A stretch of 64,000 bases of DNA from Kalaharituber pfeilii (taxonomy: Eukaryota > Ascomycota > Pezizomycetes > Pezizales > Pezizaceae): the NCBI GenBank assembly GCA_015179045.1, contig WHUZ01000078.1:62001-126000 (forward strand), in the 5' to 3' direction. Positions 41,577 through 51,330 of this stretch are shown in pieces (within the stretch, counting starts at the first letter, position 1; every line of letters starts with the position of its first letter). The notes beneath the pieces are model-generated. The model did not search any database, had not been told where the DNA came from, and saw only the letters and a list, made by a program, of their open reading frames with translations. Made by a program: the position numbers and the translations under genes.

Positions 41577-42995
41577 TTGGAACGTCGTTCAGAACCCTCA
41601 CAACCTCCTCAGAACTCACACCTCCCACTTTCAGCTCACACAATCGCAGGCGGAACTGACGACACAGAATACAACATCCCAGTCAGGGAGATCACCCTAG
41701 AGGACATACTAAGAGGCGACGTACAAACCCAGCAGATAATCGACTTCATCGAGAAGAGCAAAGCCATGGACTCTCGAGCGCCAGATGACCAGATGGATGA
41801 GACCATAACCGTCAAACAATTCGTACCCAACACCCTCGACAATGAGTCATACGTGGCGAACTCGACCTATACCCCCACATGGGAAAGGGAGGACGAGAGC
41901 GACAACGAAAGCGACACATCCGTTAGGACAGTGATCTACATACCGGTAACACAACTAGGTCCACAAGGGGAGACCAAGACGTTTGGGGACCCACACTTTA
42001 GAGACGACGAAGGGTATACCACACCACACCAAGCCACGAGACCCCCCACCCCGGACAGACCCACCACGCCTGACCTGGACGAGAGCCAACACGAGGAGGC
42101 ATACATGATCGAGACGGCACTGGCAGCAGTCAGACAAGTCAGGGAGTGGGAGAGCAAGACAGCACAAGGCAAGATGAAGCTGGAAACAGCCAGATATATC
42201 GGGGCCTCAGCTGCGGAGGCATTACGGGGTCTGGAGAAGCGCTTCGGGCTGGCAAACTGGAACAAACAGGTCGATCAAGACACAAGAGAATGGACAAACA
42301 AGATGACCAGGGAATACTGGGAATGGAGAGCACAGGAGGACAGGCGCGACCTGGAAGAAGACTCGAAGGCCGAGATCAAGGCACTCATAACCGTAGAACT
42401 GAAGGAGGCCACAAGGATCCTGTTAAACGGACTGACAAACTCAATAAAAGGGAAACTGGAAACCATGTCAACCTCAATAAACAGGAATCTAGAAACCATA
42501 GCAGACTACATAGGGAATATACAGAAGGAACTCGCCTACCACGGGGGACACACGACCGTCCGCTTCGACGCGGTAAACCAACAGCTACAAGAGATCCGAA
42601 AGAGCCTCGAAGAAAGCCCGACCCCAACCCCATCGACATCAACACCAGTGGCCCCGTCTAAGGCGGCAGGTCCCCAAGAGACAGCGGCGACAACAAAGAA
42701 GGACACCGACAAGATGGATTACCAGCCTAACGACTCCTCCATGAATGGGAGCCAACATGCACACGAAGGGAAACAAATCACAACGGAAAAGCCGAGAAAA
42801 CAAACTACAACGTCAAGACGATGTAGCTCAGTGCCCCCAGCAGAGGACAGACGCACAACCGAACAGGGAGGGGACAGGATGGACCTCACCTTCTCCAATA
42901 CCGCACTAGAGGATAGCAAACACGCAGCCGAAGCCAAGAGGCAGCTCTCGGAAAACGACACACCAATGCCAGACACAAGCGACACAACCTGCTAA
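41577..42995 (+). CDS. LINE ORF1-like protein (probably lineage A), 3' end truncated
   Basis: The ATG-like start of the open frame is a TTG at 41577 (ERRSEPSQPP); the first true ATG in frame is M64 at 41766. The product has an acidic N-terminal half (EREDESDNESDTSVR), a helical middle (WEWRAQEDRRDLEEDSKAEI, then STSINRNLETIADYIGNIQK) and a basic Ser/Thr/Pro-rich end. It resembles LINE nucleocapsid proteins because a second copy of the VRFDAVN(Q/K)QLQE segment occurs at 43810 among LINE debris, and PMPD near its end recurs at 44712. It stops at DTSDTTC where sequence jumps to another LINE fragment. No zinc knuckle remains. Confidence 0.55.
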   Translation: MERRSEPSQPPQNSHLPLSAHTIAGGTDDTEYNIPVREITLEDILRGDVQTQQIIDFIEKSKAMDSRAPDDQMDETITVKQFVPNTLDNESYVANSTYTPTWEREDESDNESDTSVRTVIYIPVTQLGPQGETKTFGDPHFRDDEGYTTPHQATRPPTPDRPTTPDLDESQHEEAYMIETALAAVRQVREWESKTAQGKMKLETARYIGASAAEALRGLEKRFGLANWNKQVDQDTREWTNKMTREYWEWRAQEDRRDLEEDSKAEIKALITVELKEATRILLNGLTNSIKGKLETMSTSINRNLETIADYIGNIQKELAYHGGHTTVRFDAVNQQLQEIRKSLEESPTPTPSTSTPVAPSKAAGPQETAATTKKDTDKMDYQPNDSSMNGSQHAHEGKQITTEKPRKQTTTSRRCSSVPPAEDRRTTEQGGDRMDLTFSNTALEDSKHAAEAKRQLSENDTPMPDTSDTTC

Positions 42996-43045
42996 ACAAG
43001 AATCTAGCAACTATCGCGGACTACCTAGGGAACATCCACAGAGAT
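42996..43045 (+). repeat. Second LINE ORF1 fragment, left piece
   Basis: AAGAATCTAGCAACTATCGC...GGGAACATCCACAGAG repeats the segment of 42482-42533 (NLATIADYLGNIHRE). Its continuation lies beyond the half-LINE insertion, from 43785. Confidence 0.65.
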
Positions 43046-43784
43046 TTTTTTTTTTTTTTTTTTTTTTTGATTTTTTACAACACCCCCACCCCCTCTCGCT
43101 CCAAGAAAAGGAAGGGGAAGATGCCAGCTCCCAACCAGCCGTATGACATCAAGCGCCAACTCAGCGATGAGGAGGCAAAGAAGATTGCAGTATCACCGGG
43201 AGTACCACCACAGCCATCGCCATCACCGGATCCACCGGCGTCGGGACCACCGCCATCAAAGACACCCACACCTCCACCAAAACCCTCCAACAGCTCAAAG
43301 GGAAAAAGAAAGCTTCCGTCCCAAGAAGAAGCTTATCGGCGCCACCGGGAAGCCACTCGGAAGGGCCCCGCCACCACCACCTCTCCACCAACCACACCCG
43401 ATGCCACCACTAAGGGAAAAGCCGGCATCGTGATACACGGTATCGCACTGAGGAAAGACCTGGGAAAGGTCAAACAGTGGTTGGAAGCCTCGAACAAGGA
43501 GTTAGGGAAGATAAGGGGGATTCGCTGGCTAAGGAAGAGGGACGTGTTGGAGGAGGAAGGCAAGAAAACCAGTTCGGTGGTGATTTACCTGGGAAAAGAG
43601 ATGGATGCCGAGAAGGTGAGGCTGAGTGGACGGAAGTAGGGGATCATACTGGGCGCCACCCGCATCATGGAGGAGTCCGCGGGCATCACATGTATTTAGG
43701 TTGTAAGGTTGTTAGTTGTCTTTTTCTTTCTTTCCTTAATAAAGACCCTCGCCATAGCCCTATCGGGCGGCCTGCGAGTATTGA
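43046..43784 (+). mobile_element. Half-LINE with an odd 5' poly(T)
   Basis: It begins with a run of about 24 T, then GATTTTTTACAACACCCCC, an ORF1 fragment, a 3' UTR and the tail-A hairpin CTCGCCATAGCCCTATCGGG...GCGAG, but no poly(A). The short word ACAGAGA occurs at both edges. Poly(T) at the ORF side and none at the tail suggests inversion during integration or two events at one site. Confidence 0.65.
43121..43639 (+). CDS. ORF1 C-terminal domain protein of a half-LINE
   Basis: From ATG 43121 a 172-residue frame reads MPAPNQPYDIKRQLSDEEAK, a Pro-rich linker (PQPSPSPDPPASGPPPSKTP), a basic stretch, then the conserved block GIVIHGIALRKDLGKVKQWL, IRGIRWLRKRDVLEEEGKK, TSSVVIYLGKEMD and a stop after RLSGRK. 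It is the only one of the three half-LINEs with a complete start, so it might be translated. If so, a small RNA-binding protein could bind the RNA that encodes it (inference). In longer LINE ORF1 proteins this block would be followed by other sequence. Confidence 0.55.
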   Translation: MPAPNQPYDIKRQLSDEEAKKIAVSPGVPPQPSPSPDPPASGPPPSKTPTPPPKPSNSSKGKRKLPSQEEAYRRHREATRKGPATTTSPPTTPDATTKGKAGIVIHGIALRKDLGKVKQWLEASNKELGKIRGIRWLRKRDVLEEEGKKTSSVVIYLGKEMDAEKVRLSGRK

Positions 43785-44085
43785 TACAGAGAGCTAGCCC
43801 ACCATGCAGCATACGACGGTCCGATTCGATGCCGTAAACAAACAACTGCAGGAGCTCCAAGAGAGGCTCGACGAGACTCCAACTCCAACCCCAGTAGTAG
43901 AACCGATACTGGAAACCTCACCCCCAGACACTCCCGCCATCCCAAACCCAGCAACACAACCAACCTCATCTCCAAACCCAATGAACATTACTTTAGGCCA
44001 CACTACCACTCCCGCCCTCCCGAACTTGGTACCACAACCAATTATTATAGCACCTGTCCAAGAGAAGATGGAGGAAGTCACATAT
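43785..44085 (+). pseudogene. LINE ORF1 fragment, right piece
   Basis: Reads HTTVRFDAVNKQLQELQERL and DETPTPTP, parallel to the ORF1 at 42548-42640, then a Pro-rich part (SPPDTPAIPNPATQPTSSPN). It joins at about 44085 to sequence of another origin. Confidence 0.6.
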
Positions 44086-44690
44086 ACACACACTAAGCTG
44101 GGAGACGAGGTATATGTTGCGGTCACCGCATTGTTGGCAGCCATACTGCATCCAGAATCAAAAGTCAGTTGGAAGAATCAACCGATTCTCATGCTTATAT
44201 ATGGATGATTCTCAAATTGCTTGCTATGTCCTACTAACAACAATATAGTACATTAAGCTGCCTATTCCACGCATACACTCAAGTATGTTTATTATTGCCT
44301 TATGACTCGTGTATCAACATCGCACTTGCGGAAGAAGAGGACCTAGAAAACGTAGGTTGTAAAACAATCATCCTACAGACCTATGAAAGCCTGGATGAAA
44401 CAGAGCTTCACAAATTTTCATGGGGCGCGATTATTGTTAACAACTGTCATCTCGTACAAGATTTGTCATCGCCAGTGTAACAACTTTTTGAGAAGCGTCA
44501 GGAGCAATTTGCTCCTGGGAACTTCAGCAACCCCGTTCCCAGATGGCACCCAAAGTGTTGTTGCCCTGTTTTGCCTTTTCAATCCACGCTTGCCAACACA
44601 GAGATTGAAAACTGTGTTGGCAAATGTCAAGAGCACAACTGACAACCTGAGACCATACTTGTTACCTTGGGTGTATAGAGAAGGAGAATT
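44086..44690 (+). pseudogene. Remnant resembling a SNF2-type helicase
   Basis: One frame reads DSCINIALAEEEDLENVGCK, TIILQTYESLDETELHKFSW and GAIIVNNCHLVQD. After a one-base shift it reads SNLLLGTSATPFPDGTQSV and ALFCLFNPRLPTQ. This matches the order of SNF2 motifs Ia to III, where the DEAH box would stand at NNCH and LLLTGTP at LLLGTSATP. With the box lost and a frameshift it is not active. It sits between two blocks of LINE ORF1 sequence. Confidence 0.45.
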
Positions 44691-45545
44691 AGGGCTGAAA
44701 AGGACATACCCATGCCAGACTTCGACACACTAAACACAAGGGAACAGACCAGAATGGAAGAGACACCAAGAACCATGTTACAGCTAAGGTAGGACACACG
44801 GAAATGGTTCCGGAAGCACCGCCAGTAAACATGTGGCTGATCACCACTAGGCAACGTCCGGGTACCAGTAAACAGCGGCTGCCTACTGAAATGTGTGTTG
44901 AAGTAAATCCTATAGACTAATGATTGCACATGGCCTACCAATATGCGCACATGCATTTCCTACTAATACGGACCTTCCTAAGGCATGTTTTCTATTACGT
45001 TCATGCATTTCCTACCACTGCGGACCTTCCCAATGCATGTTTTCTGTTACGTCTCTCTGTCTGTATGTCTTAGCATGTTTATCGTCATGTTACTGTCAAT
45101 TGACTAGTCATGTATGACGGCCGGAAGTCTATATAAACGAGCCGGACAGATGGCTAGAAGAAATTAAGACACTAGCAGTGTTCTAAGTCTCTCACTTGAA
45201 ACGCTCTCGCGTAACCTTTGCCGTCCGCTTCGCTGCTTTTGCGAACCCAGAGCCGTATCCGCGAGCCCAGCGACGCCTACGCTGACAAACCATTAACTTT
45301 AGAAGCCATAAGAGGGAGTCCCCAGAGGGTCCGTGGGAGAGGATATAAAGGCCATGGCGGAAGATACCAAGACAATACCAGGAGGATGAAAGACCCGGCT
45401 ATGAAGGAAATTACCACACCGGCAAAAACACAAACTCCAAGCAATACTGAGACAGCACGAGGTACCATCAAGACGGCCATAACTGGATCGTACGCAGACG
45501 CAGCCAAGAAGATGAAGAACACATCGACAGAGCCGACAGACAATC
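44691..45545 (+). pseudogene. LINE ORF1 C-terminal remnant, split by a solo LTR
   Basis: One frame reads AEKDIPMPDFDTLNTREQTR to MEETPRT at 44775. It resumes after the LTR with RGRGYKGHGGRYQDNTRR and TIKTAITGSYADAAKKMKN. RGG-like and SYADAAK segments are common in Tad-type ORF1 proteins. Sequence after 45545 is of different origin. Confidence 0.6.
44776..45287 (+). repeat. Solo LTR, diverged TGTTAC family
   Basis: TGTTACAGCTAAGG to GCCTACGCTGACA, 512 bp, flanked by the perfect 5-bp duplication AACCA (44771-44775 and 45288-45292). It has TATATAAACG near 45131 and the AAGACACTAGCAGTGTTCTA stretch shared with the other solo LTRs. Confidence 0.88.
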
Positions 45546-45900
45546 GTTGCGCCCCCTTTGTCGGGCGCTATCCGTGTGAGCCTGTGTTGCGCGTCGACGC
45601 GTTGTCGGCGTTTAGCCTTGGCATTGTTTTAGCAACTTTAGGGTATTGTGGCACGCTGTTGTGGAAAATGCTTGAGTGCGGGTTCCAGTTCAGGAACGGG
45701 CAAGGGTACATGCGTGAGTCAAGGGAGATAATGTGTATAATGGAGTTGCTGATTGTGTTATCATCAAGTACGAAGGGGGCCACGACGCCATGAATGTGGT
45801 TATTGTCTATGCATACCTAATAATCGAAAGTGCGCTCTTCTGGGTTGTGTGGGAAGTGCACAACGAGTGGTTCGGATGATTATCCTCTACCCCGACACCG
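45546..45900. other. Stretch of unknown nature
   Basis: A frame continuing from the LINE remnant reads RVDALSAFSLGIVLATLGYC then LLWKMLECGFQFRNGQGY and stops at 45793. It has a hydrophobic segment but no known motif; it may be a chance frame. Confidence 0.3.
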
Positions 45901-46360
45901 AATGAACTGGCTTCTATTGCCGGGCTCGGACAAGACAGCACTCCGCTCCACAGCCTTCGACGGCAACTACGACGTTTTCTGCGCCCTACTGGAGCTTTCC
46001 TGAGCAGACGTGCTGCAGATGGTCCCCGACGTGGACCTGCGCGCACGCGACCACTACGGCTCAAGTGGGCCGCACGAGTGGTATCGTTAGTGTACTGGAC
46101 CTGCTGCGGGAGCACGCGCGCGTGCGGGGCCAGGGGCTCCCGATCGACGAAGAAGCGTCTGACATATCGGAAAGGGCGCCACTACGCTGGTGCTGGTGAC
46201 TGTGCGCTATGGTCAGCAGAGCTTGAATGCGTTCAGTGGCTACTGCTGCGGCGCGGTGCAAGCCCGCACTGGGTGGACACTACGGTCGGGGGGTCGGTGC
46301 AACCAGACTACTTGCACAACCCTAGTATGGTTAGGGACGGGATAGAGGACTTTCCGTAGG
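45901..46360 (+). pseudogene. Ankyrin-repeat gene remnant
   Basis: Pieces in different frames read GSDKTALRSTAFDGNYDVFC, ALLELS, DVDLRARDHYGSSGPHEW and ECVQWLLLRRGASPHW with SVQPDYLHNPSM. TAL...A..G..DV..LLE and LL.RGASP are ankyrin-repeat signatures. Several stops and shifts interrupt it. It may be the lost C-terminal part of an NLR like that at 39522. Confidence 0.45.
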
Positions 46361-46740
46361 CAATGGAGTTTTGAGGCCGTTAATGCAAGAAAGTTTGGGT
46401 TGCTTTGCTTGATAGCAGAGTTGAGGGTGGAGTCCACCATGAGTTTGACATGAGAGGATACTGTAAGTATTCAGCCTTTTTTCTTTTTCGTCCTCGAGAT
46501 TTATCCCCAGATACCAAATCAAATACCTTGACGATGTAAAAGCATATCTGAAAAGGTTGCATACAACAAAAAAGTATTCGGGGGTTGAGAGGAAGTGACA
46601 TTTTGAGTGTGCATCATGTCCAGTCACACATGCGCGAAGATGGCCAGGTAGTTACACTCCGTGTCCGCGCATCATATAGCTGAAGGGCCGGAGGGTACGT
46701 TGTGTACCAAGCGTGTACGTAGTGTAGATAGGCAGCTGCT
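46361..46740. other. Stretch without a recognised gene
   Basis: Minus-strand frames (46331-46627) lack motifs. The last 60 bp lead into a LINE tail. Confidence 0.4.
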
Positions 46741-46848
46741 TTAACCTGACCCGGGTATACGGGTCCCTGCCATAGGCTGGTAGCCTGTATGCGGGCCCTG
46801 CCATGGCGAACAGCCGCATGCGGGGGTCACGTGACAAAAAAAAAAATA
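46741..46848 (+). mobile_element. Chimeric LINE end: tail C joined to tail B
   Basis: AACCTGACCCGGGTATACGG and the tail-C hairpin (GTCCCTGCCATAGGCTGGTA to GTATGCGG) match LINE-C's 3' end. Within the outer stem the sequence changes to a complete tail-B hairpin (GCCCTGCCATGGCGAACAG to GCGGGGGTCACGTGAC) and a short poly(A). No target duplication was found. Confidence 0.72.
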
Positions 46849-47269
46849 TTGCGATTGGAGGGTTAGTAGGCACGTGGGCCTGCTAGCCCATAAGCTACAA
46901 AATGCTGACAAAATTTCTACATTCAAAATGGTATGCCAGTAAATAGTATTCTATGACGAGGTATCTGTGATCTAAGGTCTGGATGTAGCTCGACAGAAAC
47001 ACACTAGAGTTGTGCAGGATGAGGTATTAATATTGCTGCAGAACTACTAGCGTGCGTGTGAAGAGATAGCGAAAACTTTATTTGGAGCGTTACAGGGTTA
47101 TAACAGGCTGTACTAGATAGATTGAAGGATATAATCGATACACCTCAAGTCGTATTTGAGGACGGCAGCGACTTTCTTTCTGACATCTTTTCCCCATACT
47201 TCTGTGGAACAACCTAGTCCAAGCAGGTTATCAACTTATCATCGGAATCAGGCTTGGAGGACGAACGAA
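46849..47269. other. Stretch without a recognised gene
   Basis: AT-rich; no motif-bearing frame, tail or TIR. Confidence 0.4.
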
Positions 47270-47430
47270 CAAGATAGGTCACAAGGGCATCCCCGGAAAC
47301 GAGGCAGCGGACGAGGCGGCTAGAGTAGGCACGGCGCTAGAGGATGAACCAGAGTTGATAACGGAAGCGGGACTGAGACAAGGGGGCAGGAGAGAGAGAG
47401 AGCCAGGGAGAGGAGCCGGCTGGCGAGACT
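47270..47430 (+). pseudogene. LINE RNase H fragment
   Basis: The frame reads HKGIPGNEAADEAARVGTAL then DEPELITEAGLRQGGRRERA, matching the RNase H end and following linker of the lineage-A copy at 62668-63199 (GNEAADRAASLGTALQ, VTEAGMRQTGRRERA). No tail is attached, so it is an internal fragment left by deletion. Confidence 0.72.
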
Positions 47431-48674
47431 AGGGTATCTATTGCTTGGCATGAAGTTAAGTTGAACGTCATGGGATGAGACTTATCTAGATGCTTGACCT
47501 TTCTCCACACAGTACTGTTGACCTTTGTTCATAGCAAATCCGGCTTGACTAATTAACGTAAATCACTAGGATATATTGCGCACACCGGACATATTATGCA
47601 CTGTAAGGCGACTTGATAATGACTTTTTGAAATTCAGGAACTTATTTAATTACTATTAGTTACGTACAAAACATCTAGGTACATGTAGAAAGCTGATCCG
47701 CACCTTGGTGTAGCATATCAAAATTAGGTCAGGTAGAGTGATGTTTGTGATATACCGTGTTGGGATTCTTGGGAAGGGCGGGACACTAGAAATTGTGACC
47801 TTGCACAATGGTTTAGAGACACTGTAGTATGCACGCTACTAGGTCTGCTGATGTCACTGATGTGCGCAAGTGTGGAAGCGCCGATGTCTCATTGGAGGCT
47901 GTATGTGGTATACCACTCATAGCAATTGCGAACGCATCGAAAGTACTGTACTATGCATTATACAAGAATCATGGTGACACTGAGAACTTCTAGCTTGCTT
48001 TAACAATACGTGAAGATGATTGATGCTTTACTATACTGTGTAACTGCGATTTCGACGGCCTGTTTTCCGTTGTATAGTATATGGTAAAATCTAACAGTGT
48101 ATTGGAGGTACATTCCCTATGATGGAACACATTAATTCTTCCCCAAAGAAACGACGAAAAAAATGGACTCAATTAGCTACAGCGGCACCCCGCGTTAGCG
48201 CAGCGCATACATGAACGAAACCAAGGTTGAGAATGCAGCAATTTCATTGGATGATTGCCGACCGATGCATGGCCAGAAATTGCATAGCCGCAGGGTAGGC
48301 AACTCTGCGCTTAGGTTTTCTGAGCCATTCGGGATCCTCTCTTACGGCGAATGGAACGGCAAGTAGATCGTTAGTTGAAGAGTCCAACTCCCAATAATAT
48401 TCCGATCCAAACTTCCTGGTCCTCAAATGCAGCTCGCTTGATAAGCCGTTGAATTAAGATGTCTCTCCCGCACACCCTTGAAAATCTTGCCCCGCATTTC
48501 GCGAATCGCCGACATAAGTGACTATGGTTACATGTTTGAAAAAATTTCCCCATTCGCAGAGATAAGAGGAGATTCGAGCAAGAGAGAAAATCTAAAACTA
48601 AAGCAAAATGAACAAAGCAAAATGAACAACAAAGCAAAAATGCACAACAACAAGCAACAACAGCCGTGTGCGGG
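47431..48674. other. Stretch without a recognised gene, with repeat G copy 2
   Basis: 47583-47800 is the partner of repeat G at 34503-34750, preceded by ATATTGCGCACACCGG, reminiscent of element D termini. Frames at 47990-48637 on the minus strand have no motif. Confidence 0.4.
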
Positions 48675-48745
48675 GCGGGAGACGCGGCATAGAGGGGTAA
48701 ATAAAATAGGGCGGGAGAGGCGGCATAGAGGGGTAAATAAAATAG
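48675..48745 (+). repeat. 36-bp direct repeat, two copies
   Basis: GCGGGAGACGCGGCATAGAG and GCGGGAGAGGCGGCATAGAG start two adjoining units that both continue GGGTAAATAAAATAG. Confidence 0.85.
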
Positions 48746-49036
48746 TTGAGTATGTAGGGTACCCTGTACATAAACTTGTGCTTCTCCTCTTACACACTAC
48801 TAGTACAGTACGCCCAGCTCTGCTGGCATTGATAAGGTTCCTTAATTATCGTATTAACAAACCATTACCTCAAGGGGCAAGTATTCCCGTAACGAGCTCC
48901 GCAAGTAGTTGGGGTTATGTGGGTGAGCTCATGCAGAAGAGCTCATGTGACATCGATGAGTACATTCAACAAACTTCCTCGATTTTCAACGAATTCTTTT
49001 TTACCCTGGGGCCTGCTCGGCGATTTACTATCTTTT
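48746..49036. other. Short stretch without a recognised gene
   Basis: The long frame 48478-49221 spans repeats and a LINE tail and is not a gene. No other signal. Confidence 0.4.
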
Positions 49037-49215
49037 TATTTTTTTTTTTTTATATCAATACTCGCGTGCCGCCCTATGGGCTATGGCGAGGTCTAGTTAC
49101 ATCAACAAAGTACAAGTACGGAAAACTAGAAGTAAATCCCCCGGGGCCAACCCCTCGCCCATTCCAAAATTCCTATCACTCCCTGAAGGCCCTCCCCTTC
49201 ATCTTGCTATCAGTG
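49037..49215 (-). mobile_element. LINE lineage-A 3' end, reverse
   Basis: T-rich run, ATATCAATACTCGCGTGCCG...GGCTATGGCGAGG, then 3' UTR and the end of ORF2 much like that at 3060-3180 (GGGGAGGGCCTTC read on the minus strand). Only a weak CTATC match flanks it, so edges are approximate. Confidence 0.7.
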
Positions 49216-49617
49216 ATATAAGCTTCTCCTGTGGGGATCACAATTCCTTGGGAACTGGACGTATCTTTGAGATTTTTTCTCTTGGGAATAATTGGGTTTA
49301 GCGTTACAATTTAAGCTGTGAGTTGCAATATCGGAAATTGGATAGGAATCATCCGGTAATCGACGACCAACCTCATGAGCTGACGATAAATCTCCAGAAT
49401 TCTGTTGTTCTCGGGGCCATGAGAAGAGAAATATAGATAACTGTACACAATCGCACAGGATTACTGTTCCCTGTGACGGTGTGAAATATTAACAACAATT
49501 CGCCCACTGTACGCCCTGTACTACCAAAACTCAGCTTCTTGATATTCGCAGAAGCAGGTACTTATCGTTACCAATAAATTGCAATTGGCGGAAAGCAAAT
49601 CTAAATTGCGCGCTACT
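49216..49617. promoter_or_regulatory. Upstream region of the sugar transporter gene
   Basis: About 400 bp between the LINE end and the ATG at 49618. I cannot define a TATA box or a specific operator. The insertion close upstream could have altered regulation (inference). Confidence 0.35.
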
Positions 49618-51330
49618 ATGGATCCCGAGAAACCCCCCCTCACCGAACTCGTCAATACCGAAACCACGGTCTCTGAGCCCACAATTTCCGGCAATTGCAC
49701 CCCCACCTCCCAGAAACCTCCGGTATCACAATTCACAACCTCCGCGCCTCCTGCCGGCTCTTCCGCTCCGCTGCCACCCCTCCTCCTCCTCTACTCCCTC
49801 CTCGCCTGCTCCGGCGCATCATACTTTGGCTACACGTCCGCAATGATCGGCGGCTGTATCGAGCTTCCCTCTTTCCAGCGCACATTTTCTCTCTCTCTAA
49901 ACACCAACACTATCCCCTCCAATATCCTCTCCTTCATCTACATCGGCACTCTCCCCGGTAGCCTCTTCATTCTTCCCCTCTCAAACGTCCTCGGACCCCT
50001 CCATTCCCTGTCCATTTCGTCCCTGGTCTACATCGTCGGTTGTCTACTCCAGCTCTTCTCAAACGGGTCCATACCCCTCCTATACACAGGGCGCATCCTC
50101 TCCGGTCTTGGAATGGGGGCTTCCGTGTCCATTGCCCCAATGTACATCTCGGAGATCTCCCCCTCCGCCGTCCGCGGGCGCCTCGTAGGTCTCCACGAAA
50201 TCTCATTCCAGCTCACTGCGGTGCTCGGCTTCTGGATCAATTACGGCACCAAACGGGGAATTTCCGACGACAACGCCGCGCAATGGATGGTGCCCATGGG
50301 CCTCCAACTTGTACCTGCTGCCACTCTCCTCCTCTCCGCCCTGTTTCTCTTACCACAATCACCCCGTTTCCTCGTGCGTCGCGGAGCACACGACTTGGCA
50401 CTCCAAACCCTCTCCCACATCCGCCAGCTTCCGCCCACACACCCGAGCGTCGCCACCGAGCTCTCCGAAATCGTCACCGACCACCACAACATCATGTCCA
50501 GACTCCACAACAACAGCGAACCTGCGCCGCGGTGGCTCCCCGGTGCTCTACGCCCACTGCATACCCTCTTCACCGTACCGCCGTACCCCTCCCTTCTCTT
50601 GCTTGGCTCCCTCATGATGCTCTTCTTCGACTTTACTGGCACCATCGCACTACTCGCTTATTCGCCCCGCATCTACCGCGGTCTTGGCTTCAGTTCCGAC
50701 ACCCCACTGCTCCTCACTGGAGTTTTTGGCGCTTGCAAGGGGCTGTCATCGATCCTCTCTTCGTTCTTTCTTATTGATCGCTGGGGGCGCAGGCCCCTTC
50801 TCATCTGGGGCCCCGTCGGCTGTTCCCTAACCATGTTCTACATTGGCGGATATCAGCTTCTATCCGCATCCCAAACCCCCACTGCCACTGCAACACATGA
50901 AGCCGACCTCACCCCCCCACGAATCCTCGCCCTCGTCGCCACCTATCTCTTTGCCGCCTTCTTCTGCCTCTCCTCCCAAGTTCCCTGGATCTACTGCGCC
51001 GAAATTTTCCCCACCCACCTCCGCACCCTCGGTGTCTGCATCACCACAGCCGTCCAGTTCGGCGCCGAGCTCATCCAGGCTAAAGCGGTGCCGTACATGC
51101 TATCGACTATGGGTAGGGGTGGCGGAGGCGCGTTTTTGTTTCATGGAGCATGTGCGGCAACTATGGTCGCGTGGGTGTTCTGCTGCGTGCCGGAGACGAA
51201 GGAGGTGAGCTTGGAGGAGATGCAGGGGAGGTTCCGCGGAGGGAGCATGTGGCTGTGGGGTTTGAAAGGGAGGGCTGCGGACAGGGGTAGCAGTAGCGAA
51301 GGCGCGGGGGAAGGTGCAGCAGCTGGGTGA
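49618..51330 (+). CDS. MFS sugar transporter (sugar porter family)
   Basis: The 570-residue protein starts at ATGGATCCC (49618); the open frame extends 13 codons upstream without an ATG. After a polar N-terminus of about 55 residues it has some 12 hydrophobic segments. Family signs: GYTSAMIGG in helix 1, GRILSGLGMGASVSIAPMYI, SEISPSAVRGRLVGLHE, PQSPRFLVRRG (usually PESPR) before the central loop, DRWGRRPLLIWG, then FCLSSQVPWIYCAEIFPTHL, RTLGVC and the C-terminal VPETKEVSLEEM. These are the conserved motifs of fungal hexose or related sugar uptake proteins in the plasma membrane. The sugar cannot be read from sequence. The gene is a single exon, intact, with GC-rich third positions, unlike the repeats around it. 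Confidence 0.92.
   Translation: MDPEKPPLTELVNTETTVSEPTISGNCTPTSQKPPVSQFTTSAPPAGSSAPLPPLLLLYSLLACSGASYFGYTSAMIGGCIELPSFQRTFSLSLNTNTIPSNILSFIYIGTLPGSLFILPLSNVLGPLHSLSISSLVYIVGCLLQLFSNGSIPLLYTGRILSGLGMGASVSIAPMYISEISPSAVRGRLVGLHEISFQLTAVLGFWINYGTKRGISDDNAAQWMVPMGLQLVPAATLLLSALFLLPQSPRFLVRRGAHDLALQTLSHIRQLPPTHPSVATELSEIVTDHHNIMSRLHNNSEPAPRWLPGALRPLHTLFTVPPYPSLLLLGSLMMLFFDFTGTIALLAYSPRIYRGLGFSSDTPLLLTGVFGACKGLSSILSSFFLIDRWGRRPLLIWGPVGCSLTMFYIGGYQLLSASQTPTATATHEADLTPPRILALVATYLFAAFFCLSSQVPWIYCAEIFPTHLRTLGVCITTAVQFGAELIQAKAVPYMLSTMGRGGGGAFLFHGACAATMVAWVFCCVPETKEVSLEEMQGRFRGGSMWLWGLKGRAADRGSSSEGAGEGAAAG

Noticed and set aside
48478..49221. 247-codon frame
   Set aside because: It passes through the 36-bp direct repeat and a LINE tail and has no domain.
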